Source of the DNA: a bacterium
GTDB lineage: Bacteria > UBA10199 > 2-02-FULL-44-16 > JAAZCA01
Direction of reading: 5' to 3'
Assembly (NCBI GenBank): GCA_041648665.1
Contig: JBAZOP010000025.1
Coordinates: 1-36,934, forward strand
Length of the DNA: 36,934 nucleotides
Of this stretch, positions 19,210-26,581 are shown one piece after another (within the stretch, counting starts at the first letter, position 1; every line of letters begins with the position of its first letter). The notes below the pieces were generated by a model. The model was not told where the DNA came from, made no database searches, and saw only the letters and a list, made by a program, of their open reading frames with translations. Position numbers and translations under genes: made by a program.

Positions 19210-19530
19210 TTACTTCCCCAGCAAGCCTTCACTTTTCTCGTCTTCCCTTGTCCCCCTCAGTTCCCCCCATATCCGGGAGAGTTGGTAGTTCAGGCGGCGG
19301 TACTCCGGCAGGCTCATCGCGTGCAGCGCCTCGGCCAGCACCTCCAGGGCCACCGGCGCCGTCTCCCTTTCCTCTAGGTCCTGGAAGGCCGCGCGGGCGC
19401 GGGCGCAGACCTCCTCGGTCAGCTCGTGGATGATCTCGGCCCAGTCGCGCTTCAGCTCATACAGCCTCTCGGTACAGTCGGAGCAATAGGCCCTGGGGGA
19501 GTTGGCCCCGCACAGTCGGCAGGTGGTCAT
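19210..19530 (-). CDS. Small zinc-ribbon protein
   Basis: A 106-residue protein from ATG 19530 with AAGGAGGGG upstream and an ATGA overlap with the preceding gene. It begins MTTCRLCGANSPRAYCSDC, a CxxC...CxxC zinc knuckle, followed by helical sequence (RDWAEIIHELTEEVCARARA). Possibly a small DNA-binding or regulatory protein. Family not recognised. Confidence 0.6.
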   Translation of the reverse strand: MTTCRLCGANSPRAYCSDCTERLYELKRDWAEIIHELTEEVCARARAAFQDLEERETAPVALEVLAEALHAMSLPEYRRLNYQLSRIWGELRGTREDEKSEGLLGK

Positions 19531-19727
19531 AGCCCCTCCTTTATTGGATGCGCGGGGACCGCCTCGACGGGGGAATCTCCTTTCGGGGTTTCGGTTGAAG
19601 CCGCCCCCGCGCTACCGGAATCAATAGGAACGGAGAAGGTCATGCGGCGGGACATGGCCGCCTTGGAGAAGCGGCCTCGCCCGAGCCAGTAGTCCCTCAT
19701 GATGGAGCGCTCAAGCCTTCTGGCCAC
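19527..19727 (-). CDS. Small hypothetical protein
   Basis: A 66-residue protein from GTG 19727 with GGGAGG 6 bases upstream; it overlaps the regulator gene by 17 bases and the next gene by 4 (ATGA). Basic N-terminal half (ARRLERSIMRDYWLGRGRF), low-complexity C-terminal half rich in Ser, Pro and Ala. Function unknown. Confidence 0.5.
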   Translation of the reverse strand: MARRLERSIMRDYWLGRGRFSKAAMSRRMTFSVPIDSGSAGAASTETPKGDSPVEAVPAHPIKEGL

Positions 19728-20016
19728 GGCGCGCCTCCCTTCTCGCCTCGTGGAGGGCTGACGCGGCCCTTGATTTTCTGTGCCTCTCCGGCTTATCCCC
19801 CGCCAATATATCCCTCATCGCTGGGTCGGGATATATCATGTCTGATGTTACCTTGAGCGCTTGGCATATCTTCTCTAGCTGTGTATCATCTGGCAGCATC
19901 TTGCCGCCAACGATATAGACGATGTAAACACGGGGAATGCCCGTTATCTCGGAAAGCTCTGTCTGGGTCATATCGCGGTTAGCCATCAGTAGCGGTAAGT
20001 CAGTCCTAATCTGCAT
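19711..20016 (-). CDS. XRE-family transcriptional regulator
   Basis: A 101-residue protein from ATG 20016 with AGGAAGGG upstream. The helix-turn-helix is MTQTELSEITGIPRVYIVYI, then LEKICQALKVTSDMIYPDP; the C-terminus is basic. It is the first gene of the leftward early operon and is divergent from the helicase operon. Its promoter overlaps the opposing promoter completely, so it is well placed to control both. It resembles Cro/CI-type switch proteins, though it is shorter than CI and has no cleavage domain. Confidence 0.85.
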   Translation of the reverse strand: MQIRTDLPLLMANRDMTQTELSEITGIPRVYIVYIVGGKMLPDDTQLEKICQALKVTSDMIYPDPAMRDILAGDKPERHRKSRAASALHEARREARRGQKA

Positions 20017-20048
20017 CGTTCATCCCTTCCTGCCCCGTTAACTTTATG

Positions 20049-20077
20049 TTGACAAGATAAATATAGCCCTATAGAAT
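20049..20077 (+). promoter_or_regulatory. Rightward promoter of the helicase operon
   Basis: Perfect -35 TTGACA at 20049-20054, 17-base spacer, -10 TAGAAT at 20072-20077. Transcription would start near 20084, upstream of the TTG start at 20112. It is the best consensus promoter in the window. Confidence 0.75.
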
Positions 20078-20088
20078 GGGATTGTCAA
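20060..20088 (-). promoter_or_regulatory. Leftward promoter of the regulator/early operon
   Basis: On the minus strand TTGACA (20088-20083), a 17-base spacer and TATATT (20065-20060). It is superimposed on the rightward promoter, and the two -35 boxes lie in a perfect inverted repeat TTGACAA...TTGTCAA. Both promoters cannot be bound by polymerase at once. Confidence 0.7.
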
Positions 20089-20111
20089 GCACCATAGAGA
20101 AGGAGGTTAAA

Positions 20112-21464
20112 TTGGACTACCGGGATTTTATAGTCTCGAAGGCACAGGCCAACAACGATAGCGGGTTTCAGGTCGATGCAGAATCCCTTAACCCGATGCT
20201 CTTCGACTTCCAGCGGGAAACGGTAGCGTGGGCTTGTCGCAAGGGAAGGGCGGCGGTATTCGCCGACTGTGGCTTGGGCAAGACCCCCATACAGCTATCA
20301 TGGGCTGAGTTGGTGCCGGGGAATGTATTGGTGCTAACCCCCCTGGCGGTGTCATATCAGACCATCAGAGAAGCGGAGAAGTTCGGCATAGAGGCCCACC
20401 GTTCTGGCGATGGCACGATTCACCCAATAACCATCACCAACTACGAGCGCCTTCATTACTTCTCACCTTCCGACTTCAGCGCCGTGGTATGCGATGAGTC
20501 CAGCATACTAAAGTCCTTCAACGGGAAGTACCGCCAGGAGATAACCACCTTCATGCGGAAACTGCCCTATCGGTTGTTATGCACCGCCACGGCTGCGCCC
20601 AATGACTATACCGAACTGGGGACCTCTTCTGAAGCGCTCGGATACCTTGGATATATGGATATGCTCAATCGCTTTTTTAAGAACGACCGTAATACCTCGG
20701 GCTTGGGTAGATGTTACGGCAAGGTGATGGATTGGAGGTTAAAGGGCCACGCCGAGATACCCTTCTGGCGGTGGGTGTGTTCCTGGGCGTTATCATTTAG
20801 GCGCCCGTCTGACCTCGGCTTTAACGATGATGACTTTATTTTAAAGCCCCTAATCGAAAACATCCATGTTGTTGAAACCCTCAAGCCCCCCGATGGGAGG
20901 CTATTCACCGTTGATGCCTTCGACCTGAGAGAACAACGGGATGAGAGGAAACGCAGTATCTCCGAGAGGTGTGAGAAGGTAGCGGAATTGGTGGACCATG
21001 ATAAGCCCGCTCTAGTATGGTGCCACCTCAATGACGAGGGCAAGATGCTTAAAAACATTATCCCCGATGCGGTGGAGGTGAGCGGCGCCGATAGCGATGA
21101 ATCCAAGGAAAGTAAACTATTGGACTTCGCTAGTGGTAATATCCGGGTCCTCATAACCAAGCCCAAGATAGGTGGGTGGGGGCTCAACTTCCAGCATTGT
21201 GCCCATGTCGTTTTATTCCCATCTCACAGCTTTGAACAGTATTACCAAGCGATTAGACGATGTTGGAGGTTTGGCCAAAAGGATACCGTTACCGTTGATG
21301 TGGTAACCACCAGTGGAGAGCGACGGGTACTTGAGAACCTGCAATCTAAATCCAGGGCTGCGGATGAGATGTTCTCAAGGCTGGTGGAGTTTATGAACGA
21401 GAGCAAGTCCATAAGGCGAGATGATGATTTCACGGAAAAGGAGGTTATCCCGGCATGGCTATAA
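20112..21464 (+). CDS. SNF2-like DEAD/DEAH-box helicase
   Basis: A 450-residue protein. Motif I is DCGLGKTPIQ, motif II CDESSILK, motif III TATAAPN, and motif VI QAIRRCWRFGQK, the order and spacing of SF2/SNF2 ATPases. The start is TTG 20112, with GAAGGAGG five bases upstream; an ATG at 20076 lies inside the -10 box and cannot be in the transcript. It overlaps the methyltransferase gene by 10 bases. Helicase and methyltransferase pairs of this kind are common in phages, but their joint role is unclear. Visibly more A/T-rich than the flanking genes. Confidence 0.88.
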   Translation: MDYRDFIVSKAQANNDSGFQVDAESLNPMLFDFQRETVAWACRKGRAAVFADCGLGKTPIQLSWAELVPGNVLVLTPLAVSYQTIREAEKFGIEAHRSGDGTIHPITITNYERLHYFSPSDFSAVVCDESSILKSFNGKYRQEITTFMRKLPYRLLCTATAAPNDYTELGTSSEALGYLGYMDMLNRFFKNDRNTSGLGRCYGKVMDWRLKGHAEIPFWRWVCSWALSFRRPSDLGFNDDDFILKPLIENIHVVETLKPPDGRLFTVDAFDLREQRDERKRSISERCEKVAELVDHDKPALVWCHLNDEGKMLKNIIPDAVEVSGADSDESKESKLLDFASGNIRVLITKPKIGGWGLNFQHCAHVVLFPSHSFEQYYQAIRRCWRFGQKDTVTVDVVTTSGERRVLENLQSKSRAADEMFSRLVEFMNESKSIRRDDDFTEKEVIPAWL

Positions 21465-22447
21465 GGGACCAGAAGATAACCGATAGATACGCCCTCTATT
21501 GCGGAGACTGTATGGAGGTCCTGCCTAAAATAACCGGGGACAAAATACACCTTTCGGTATATTCCCCGCCCTTTGGTGGACTCTACCACTACTCAAGCTC
21601 GGAGCGGGATCTGTCCAACTGCGATAGCTACGAGGACTTCTTTAACCACTATAGTTATATCCTGCGCGAACTCTACCGAGTGACGATGCCTGGCCGCATG
21701 ACCGCCGTACATTGCGCCGACATCCCCACGGGGAACACGGGGAACGACAGTATGATTGACTTCACGGGTGATGTTATCCGAGCGCACGAGAAGGAAAAAT
21801 GGCTATATGTCGCTAGATATGCGGTGTGGAAGGATGCCTTCACGGTAAGGAACCGAACGATGGCGAAGTGCCTCGCCCACAAACAGATCGTGGACGATGC
21901 TTCCAGGTGCAGCAATGCCGCCGCCGACTACCTGCTGGTGTTCCGCAAGCGCGGGGAGAACCCCGAACCGATAGCTCACCCGCGGGGCTTTACGGATTAT
22001 GCCGGTGCGAGGAATGTCCCCGCAGAATTGTTGAAGTATAAGGGGTGGGATGGGAACCAGATAGAAAACCGCTACTCGCATTGGATATGGAGACAATACG
22101 CCGCAGCCTTTTGGGATGATATACGCCCCAATCATGTCCTGCCCTTCCGCGAATCGAGGGATGAGGAAGACGAGAAACACGTTCACCCCCTCCAACTCGA
22201 CATCATCGAGAGGGTCATCATCCTTTGGAGCAACCCCGGCAACATCGTATTGACGCCGTTTATGGGGGTTGGTTCCGAGGTCTATGTGGCGAAGGAACTA
22301 GGGCGGCGGGGAATAGGGATAGAACTCAAACCATCCTATTACCGCCAAGCGTTAAAGAATATGGAACATGAAATAGAGAACCCCGCCCAGCTTTTCGATG
22401 ATGTTGATGATGAGTTCGGGACGATAGCCGAGGGGATAACGATATGA
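21455..22447 (+). CDS. DNA methyltransferase (amino-methylating, beta class)
   Basis: A 330-residue protein. It begins MAIRDQKITDRYALYCGDCM and has catalytic motif IV SPPFGGLYHY near residue 38 and an AdoMet-binding motif I late in the sequence (LTPFMGVGSEVYVAKELG), the permuted order of the beta class that methylates N6-adenine or N4-cytosine. The usual DPF is TPF here, a variant I associate with phage enzymes paired with this helicase. AAAGGAGG lies 10 bases before the ATG. It probably protects phage DNA from host restriction, or marks it. No cognate restriction enzyme is visible. Confidence 0.87.
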   Translation: MAIRDQKITDRYALYCGDCMEVLPKITGDKIHLSVYSPPFGGLYHYSSSERDLSNCDSYEDFFNHYSYILRELYRVTMPGRMTAVHCADIPTGNTGNDSMIDFTGDVIRAHEKEKWLYVARYAVWKDAFTVRNRTMAKCLAHKQIVDDASRCSNAAADYLLVFRKRGENPEPIAHPRGFTDYAGARNVPAELLKYKGWDGNQIENRYSHWIWRQYAAAFWDDIRPNHVLPFRESRDEEDEKHVHPLQLDIIERVIILWSNPGNIVLTPFMGVGSEVYVAKELGRRGIGIELKPSYYRQALKNMEHEIENPAQLFDDVDDEFGTIAEGITI

Positions 22448-22755
22448 TATTTGAAACCAACATCATCCACTTCCGCAACGCCCGCGACTGGAAACAATAC
22501 CATACCCCCCGTAACCTCGCAGCCTCTATCTGTATCGAGGCCGCTGAGTTGTTAGAACTCTACCAATGGGCGGAGGAAGCGGACAAAGAAAGGGTGGCGG
22601 AGGAGATCGCCGACATCTACATCTACCTCATCACCCTGGCGCATGATTTGAATATCTCAGTTGAGGGGGCGGTAGCCGACAAACTGGCGAAGAACGCGAA
22701 GAAGTACCCTGTTGATAAGTGCTACGGAAGGGCCGATAAGTACACTGAAATATAA
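22444..22755 (+). CDS. MazG-like nucleotide pyrophosphohydrolase
   Basis: A 103-residue protein of the small MazG/dCTPase type: FRNARDWKQYHTPRNLAASI, then CIEAAELLELYQW and EEIADIYIYLITLAHDL, with the E..E and E..D metal-binding pattern. It hydrolyses NTPs or dNTPs to the monophosphate and so can alter nucleotide pools or alarmones during infection. It overlaps the methyltransferase by 4 bases (ATGA), indicating co-translation. Confidence 0.85.
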   Translation: MIFETNIIHFRNARDWKQYHTPRNLAASICIEAAELLELYQWAEEADKERVAEEIADIYIYLITLAHDLNISVEGAVADKLAKNAKKYPVDKCYGRADKYTEI

Positions 22756-22771
22756 CCAGGGGGGTTGGTTT

Positions 22772-23152
22772 ATGGGATCAAGGTATAAGCAGGTCTGTGG
22801 TTATAAGGGGCACCCGATGGCATATTCCAACGGAGTCATCTTAGAGCACCGCCTAGTAATGTCTGAACTGCTAGGGCGCAAGCTCGAACCCGGGGAACTA
22901 GTACACCATAAAGACACCAACCCATTTAACAATGATCCGAGCAACCTTGAATTATCAAGCAGGTCTGAGCATCCATCCATTCACGCTCGCGGTCGTACAA
23001 TGATAAGGTTGGTCTGCGCGTACTGTGGTAAACCCTTTGACAAAGAATTGAGGAACTTCAAGGCGAAAAGCAAGCTGGGTCAGATCAACTTTTATTGTAA
23101 CCGAACCTGTATGGGGAAGCGTCTCTGCTTGAACGCAAGGGAAAACAAATAA
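22772..23152 (+). CDS. HNH endonuclease, end of the plus-strand operon
   Basis: A 126-residue protein from ATG 22772, with AGGGGGG 8 bases upstream; earlier in-frame ATGs would run inside the MazG gene. HNH motif: VILEHRLVMSELLGRKLEPG, ELVHHKDTNPFNNDPSNLEL. A zinc ribbon follows (CAYCGKPF with FYCNRTC). The build is like that of the nested HNH in the intein (HNH then CxxC...C zinc finger). It is probably a homing endonuclease that has landed behind MazG. Confidence 0.85.
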   Translation: MGSRYKQVCGYKGHPMAYSNGVILEHRLVMSELLGRKLEPGELVHHKDTNPFNNDPSNLELSSRSEHPSIHARGRTMIRLVCAYCGKPFDKELRNFKAKSKLGQINFYCNRTCMGKRLCLNARENK

Positions 23153-23200
23153 AAAAGGTCCCGCCCCCCGGGGGGTGAATCCGGGAAGCGGGAGGGGGGA
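23150..23200 (-). terminator. Terminator of the late tail/lysis operon
   Basis: In the leftward transcript TCCCGC...GCGGGA arms (plus 23188-23193 and 23159-23164) are followed by CCTTTTTTATTTG. It lies past the holin gene and overlaps the end of the convergent plus-strand HNH gene. A G/C-only palindrome, CCCCCCGGGGGG, lies in the loop side. Confidence 0.6.
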
Positions 23201-23206
23201 CAGTCT

Positions 23207-23476
23207 CTATAATTTACCCCGTGCTTCGTTGTAATAGCTGTGCAGACCACTTGAGCCGAGGGCCGGGATCACTACCGAGATGAGCACCTCAAGCCAGGAG
23301 AGGTCCCACTTTTGCCCTGCGTAGATAGCGACCCCCACCCCGAGGGCCAGGGCGATGAGGGGGATGTAGCGGCTCCCCCCATCGGCAAGCCACGGGATAG
23401 CCTGTTTCAGTATGGCTATCAGAAAAAAAATCGCCACCATGCAGGCTCCGATGAACTCGATGTAGTTGGCGTCCAT
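23207..23476 (-). CDS. Holin-like membrane protein
   Basis: An 89-residue protein with three hydrophobic segments (FIGACMVAIFFLIAILKQA, YIPLIALALGVGVAIYA, LEVLISVVIPALGSSGL) and a charged C-terminus. Length, spans and position as last gene of the lysis block, downstream of the amidase, fit a class I-type phage holin that opens the membrane for the lysin. AAGGGGGTGA precedes the ATG. Confidence 0.75.
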   Translation of the reverse strand: MDANYIEFIGACMVAIFFLIAILKQAIPWLADGGSRYIPLIALALGVGVAIYAGQKWDLSWLEVLISVVIPALGSSGLHSYYNEARGKL

Positions 23477-23537
23477 GTTTCACCCCCTTTGCGGTTGGTC
23501 GGGAAAAAGGTCATGTGACTTTATTTAAGGACACGGG

Positions 23538-24827
23538 TCAGGCCGCCTCTTCCAGCAGCTCTATCTCCGTCCCCAACGTCTTGATGTGGTCTGGATGTAC
23601 CATGAAGAACTGCTGCGCCGGCGTGGAGGACATGCCCAGCTCGCGGAGGGCGAACTCGTCATCCGATACCAGGGTACCGTTGCTCACGATGCGGAAGTTG
23701 TTCCAGGGCATGATGAAGGGCACGTGCCAGTGACCATGTACCAGGCAATGCCAGGGACCACCCGGCATGCTCCCCTGCCACCTCATGCCCTTGGTGACGA
23801 TATTATAGAAGGGTATGTTGAGGTAACCCCGGAGCTGGTTGCCGTGCAGGGCCAGGAAGCGCCAGCCGTAGATATCCACGTACTTCCACCAGTCCCACTC
23901 GATATACATGCCGAACCGCTTGACGAACTCGAAACGGCGGTAGATGTCCTGCGCGAGCACGTTGTCGAAATTGACCTCAAGGGGCGCGTACTTCCCCGTC
24001 CTGCCATGATTGCCGGGAATCGAGTGCTCCTCCACCAGGGGGAAGTATTCGAGGAAGGTCAGGTTTTGCCGGATGACGGCGGGGCTGGCCTCGTGGTAGA
24101 TCTGCTCAAGGACATGCTTCTCGCTCTTCCACGCCTGGCCGGGGTAGATGTCCTGCCCCGATATCATATCCCCCAGGTCGATGATGACGAGTTTTTCTAT
24201 GGGGATGGTCTCGGAGATGATGTCGCGGAAAAGGATGACTTTCTCGGTCAACATCTCTACGCGCCGATGGAATACGTCGAGGTTATAGGAGGGGGTGATG
24301 ATGCCCGGGTGCCAGTCGGAGCGCAGGAGCACCATGGTCTCCTTGTCGCGCTTGCTCCTCCGCTTCACCGGCTGGGGCTTGATGTCCTTCTCGTTGACCC
24401 GCTTGACCGCATCGGCCAGAAGGTCCGCCAGTATCGCCGTCCTGCCCGTTCCCTCTCTCACCTGGCGCTCGTAGGCGATCAGGTCTCGTTGCTTTATGAC
24501 CTCATCGGGGGTCAGCTCGGGCCGGTTCTGGTTTTTCCTGGCGTTGTGCCTGCGGGCGTTCTCCCTGCGGCACTCATCGGAGCAGAGCTTGAAGCGCCTG
24601 TTGGGGGCCTGCCATTTCTTGCCGCAGATAGGGCAGGTCACATCGAACAGGGGCCGCTTCTTTTGCTTCGTCCTGTACTGGTCTTTACAGGTGTCGCCGC
24701 AGTATTTCTTGATGCCGGTCTGGGGCGGGAGCTTAAAGACCTTGCCGCAGTTCAAGCACCTGATGGGGGTGCCCGCCTTCGGCTTCTCTCCTAGCTCGAT
24801 ATACTCGTCCCAGGAGGGGGTTTTCAT
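23538..24827 (-). CDS. Zinc-finger metallophosphoesterase
   Basis: A 429-residue protein from ATG 24827 (TGATG overlap with amidase). The N-terminus has two zinc units like those in HNH homing enzymes (CLNCGKVF with KYCGDTC; CPICGKKW with LCSDEC). The C-terminal 280 residues are a calcineurin-like phosphoesterase: RSDWHPG, LGDMISGQD, GNHGR, ALHGN and VHGHWH, so all metal-binding motifs are present. It sits in the lysis cassette between amidase and holin. It may be a DNA phosphodiesterase like SbcD, or a mobile nuclease of a new type. I do not know of a lysis role for this family. Confidence 0.8.
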   Translation of the reverse strand: MKTPSWDEYIELGEKPKAGTPIRCLNCGKVFKLPPQTGIKKYCGDTCKDQYRTKQKKRPLFDVTCPICGKKWQAPNRRFKLCSDECRRENARRHNARKNQNRPELTPDEVIKQRDLIAYERQVREGTGRTAILADLLADAVKRVNEKDIKPQPVKRRSKRDKETMVLLRSDWHPGIITPSYNLDVFHRRVEMLTEKVILFRDIISETIPIEKLVIIDLGDMISGQDIYPGQAWKSEKHVLEQIYHEASPAVIRQNLTFLEYFPLVEEHSIPGNHGRTGKYAPLEVNFDNVLAQDIYRRFEFVKRFGMYIEWDWWKYVDIYGWRFLALHGNQLRGYLNIPFYNIVTKGMRWQGSMPGGPWHCLVHGHWHVPFIMPWNNFRIVSNGTLVSDDEFALRELGMSSTPAQQFFMVHPDHIKTLGTEIELLEEAA

Positions 24828-25717
24828 CACGCCCTCACAAACCCCCGGAAACAGGCCGAGTCATCGGGGAGCATGTGGAGGGATACCCAGTAGTCACCGG
24901 AATCGCGGGTACCGAAAACCAGTTCAGACAGTCGCCGTATCGAACCAGCGTACGCGCCCAACTCCCAGACCTCGGGGCCGAACACGTTGCCCGTACTCAC
25001 GTCCGCCGCAAACGCCATGACCTTACATTTCGCGCCATGGTTCGCCCGGGCGTGGAGGTAGTCGCTGCCCGCCGCAAAGGCCGTCCATACGTCCACCTCA
25101 TTGTCGGCGAGTATCCCCTGACCTTTCTCCTGCAGCGACTGCTTCTCAAAATCTATCACGTCATCATCCCCTTCCTTTTCCGGCTGCACCGTCGCCATCG
25201 TTTTTCGGAGCACGGGCAGCCAGTCGTAAAGCATCTCGCCGGGGCACTCATTACCCCGGTTGCGGTCGTCGCAGATGAAGCAGTCCCGGTGGCCCCAGTA
25301 AAGGTCAGGCGATATGTGAAGCTCGTTCCTAGCCTCTAAGCCGAGATGCACCAGGGTATTAAGAGCCTCCACGGTGGGCAGCTCATCGGTGAAGTCGCCC
25401 GCGATACACGCGCCGAACCCACGCTGGTTGCAGCCGTAAGCCGCACCGTTGTTCACCCACCACCCACCTTGCCGTCCCTCGTAGGCCCGCCCGCTGGGGA
25501 AGATGACGGCGCCGTAGTAGATGTCCGCGCCCGTCCCTTGGTGGTATGCCTGCCATCCCCTCATGGCCGCTATCTCCTCCGCCGCCGTGGGCCAGTATCC
25601 TTTACTGCCCGAGTGGTGGACGATGAACAGGTCTTTGTAGTTGACGCGGATAACGGGATAGTCGGGAGGCGACGCTCCCCACGCTTCCCTCGGTATGAGC
25701 ATGGATGCTTTACTCAC
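24827..25717 (-). CDS. N-acetylmuramoyl-L-alanine amidase (endolysin)
   Basis: A 296-residue protein. The Amidase_2-type domain begins LIPREAWGASPPD and has FIVHHSG, AYHQGTGADIYYGAVIF, GCNQRGFGACIAGDF, YWGHRDC and NECPGEMLYDWL, with His, His and Cys/Asp for zinc in place. It cuts the bond between sugar and stem peptide in peptidoglycan. A C-terminal domain of about 100 residues (NEVDVWTAFAAGSDYLHARA) probably binds the wall but is not recognised. GTG start, preceded by AGGAGA, overlaps the previous stop. Confidence 0.88.
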   Translation of the reverse strand: MSKASMLIPREAWGASPPDYPVIRVNYKDLFIVHHSGSKGYWPTAAEEIAAMRGWQAYHQGTGADIYYGAVIFPSGRAYEGRQGGWWVNNGAAYGCNQRGFGACIAGDFTDELPTVEALNTLVHLGLEARNELHISPDLYWGHRDCFICDDRNRGNECPGEMLYDWLPVLRKTMATVQPEKEGDDDVIDFEKQSLQEKGQGILADNEVDVWTAFAAGSDYLHARANHGAKCKVMAFAADVSTGNVFGPEVWELGAYAGSIRRLSELVFGTRDSGDYWVSLHMLPDDSACFRGFVRA

Positions 25718-26064
25718 GGCTTTCTCCTGTAGTCGCCGTTGATGTCGAACTCATCGCAGACGCGGTCGAGTATGCTGGCTATCCTCTCCTGGGATTCCTC
25801 CATCCTCTCCATCGCCGTCTCGAAGTGTTCCATGTGGTTTATGATTATCTGGTCCCTGCCGCTCATCGACTGCTCTATCTCCACCAGCGTCCCCGAGATG
25901 TCGTCCGCCATCTCCTTGATGGTGGCGGAGTCCTCGCGGGAGCGGTCGAGGACGGCCTTGGTCAAAGTGTCGGCGCGGGAGATTATGGCTCGAAGGAGAA
26001 AGTAGCAGAAGAGGATTATCGCCGCCGCCGCCGTTATCTCTTTTATCCAACCGTACTCGCTCAT
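25714..26064 (-). CDS. Membrane-anchored coiled-coil protein (lysis region)
   Basis: A 116-residue protein from ATG 26064 (GGAGG 5 bases upstream). One N-terminal span (AAAAIILFCYFLLRAII), then a long coiled coil (RSREDSATIKEMADDISGTL through ERMEESQERIASILD). Placement just upstream of the amidase suggests a lysis accessory protein, holin partner or spanin-like protein. No lipobox or second gene of a spanin pair is seen, so spanin is unproven. Confidence 0.6.
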   Translation of the reverse strand: MSEYGWIKEITAAAAIILFCYFLLRAIISRADTLTKAVLDRSREDSATIKEMADDISGTLVEIEQSMSGRDQIIINHMEHFETAMERMEESQERIASILDRVCDEFDINGDYRRKP

Positions 26065-26114
26065 CGCTTCCTCCAATAGTAGATTGTGGTCCCCCACGCC
26101 AGCGCCCACGTCAT
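26061..26114 (-). CDS. 17-residue micro-ORF coupled on both sides
   Basis: Its ATG overlaps the stop of the tail gene upstream (ATGA), and its TGA overlaps the ATG of the next gene (ATGA). A good site (GGAGGAAG) precedes it. The product MTWALAWGTTIYYWRKR is hydrophobic with a basic end. Either a real tiny membrane peptide or a bridge that couples translation. Confidence 0.4.
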   Translation of the reverse strand: MTWALAWGTTIYYWRKR

Positions 26115-26581
26115 GGCTTCCTCCGCACCATTATCTTGAAGTAGCTGTACATCTCCGCCCCCACTAAAGTGAGGGTGATGTTGGAAACGTAGTATTTACA
26201 GGTGAAGGTGTAGGCCGTGCCGCCCACAAGCTCGCGGGGGGTGGTACTCCACTCGTATATCTCCACCGTGTCCTTGTGGTCCATCTTCCAGGTCATGTAG
26301 CTTATCGAGCTGGCCCCCTGGTAAATGGAGAACTGCACCGGCTCATACTGTGTCGTGTGATAGGCGGCTATCTTCGCCGTGACCTCCGCCACCGCATCGA
26401 CCGGGGGTGTGTATGCGAGCGACATGGACTTTACCCCGTCGGTGACGGTCGTCCAGGCGTCCAGGGTCGTGAGGTTTGATGTGGGGTTGGTATCGCACAC
26501 CACGAAGCCCCTGTGGATGAGCGCCCCCGGCTGGTAGTAGTTGAGCCTCGCGTGGTTGCCTACGGGTTCAAACCTTCTCAC
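26111..26581 (-). CDS. Tail-region hypothetical protein
   Basis: A 156-residue protein from ATG 26581, overlapping the previous stop (ATGA). Beta-rich sequence (AYTFTCKYYVSNITLTLVG), start MRRFEPVGNHARLNYYQPG. Likely a small tail-tip or receptor-contact protein because of its place after the hub-like gene. No family named. Confidence 0.55.
   Translation of the reverse strand: MRRFEPVGNHARLNYYQPGALIHRGFVVCDTNPTSNLTTLDAWTTVTDGVKSMSLAYTPPVDAVAEVTAKIAAYHTTQYEPVQFSIYQGASSISYMTWKMDHKDTVEIYEWSTTPRELVGGTAYTFTCKYYVSNITLTLVGAEMYSYFKIMVRRKP

Noticed and set aside
20076..20111. Helicase start at ATG 20076
   Set aside because: It lies within the -10 box, upstream of the expected transcript start; TTG 20112 has a strong site.
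23586..24794. 402-codon open frame on the plus strand
   Set aside because: Exact antisense of the metallophosphoesterase, whose motifs are clear on the minus strand.
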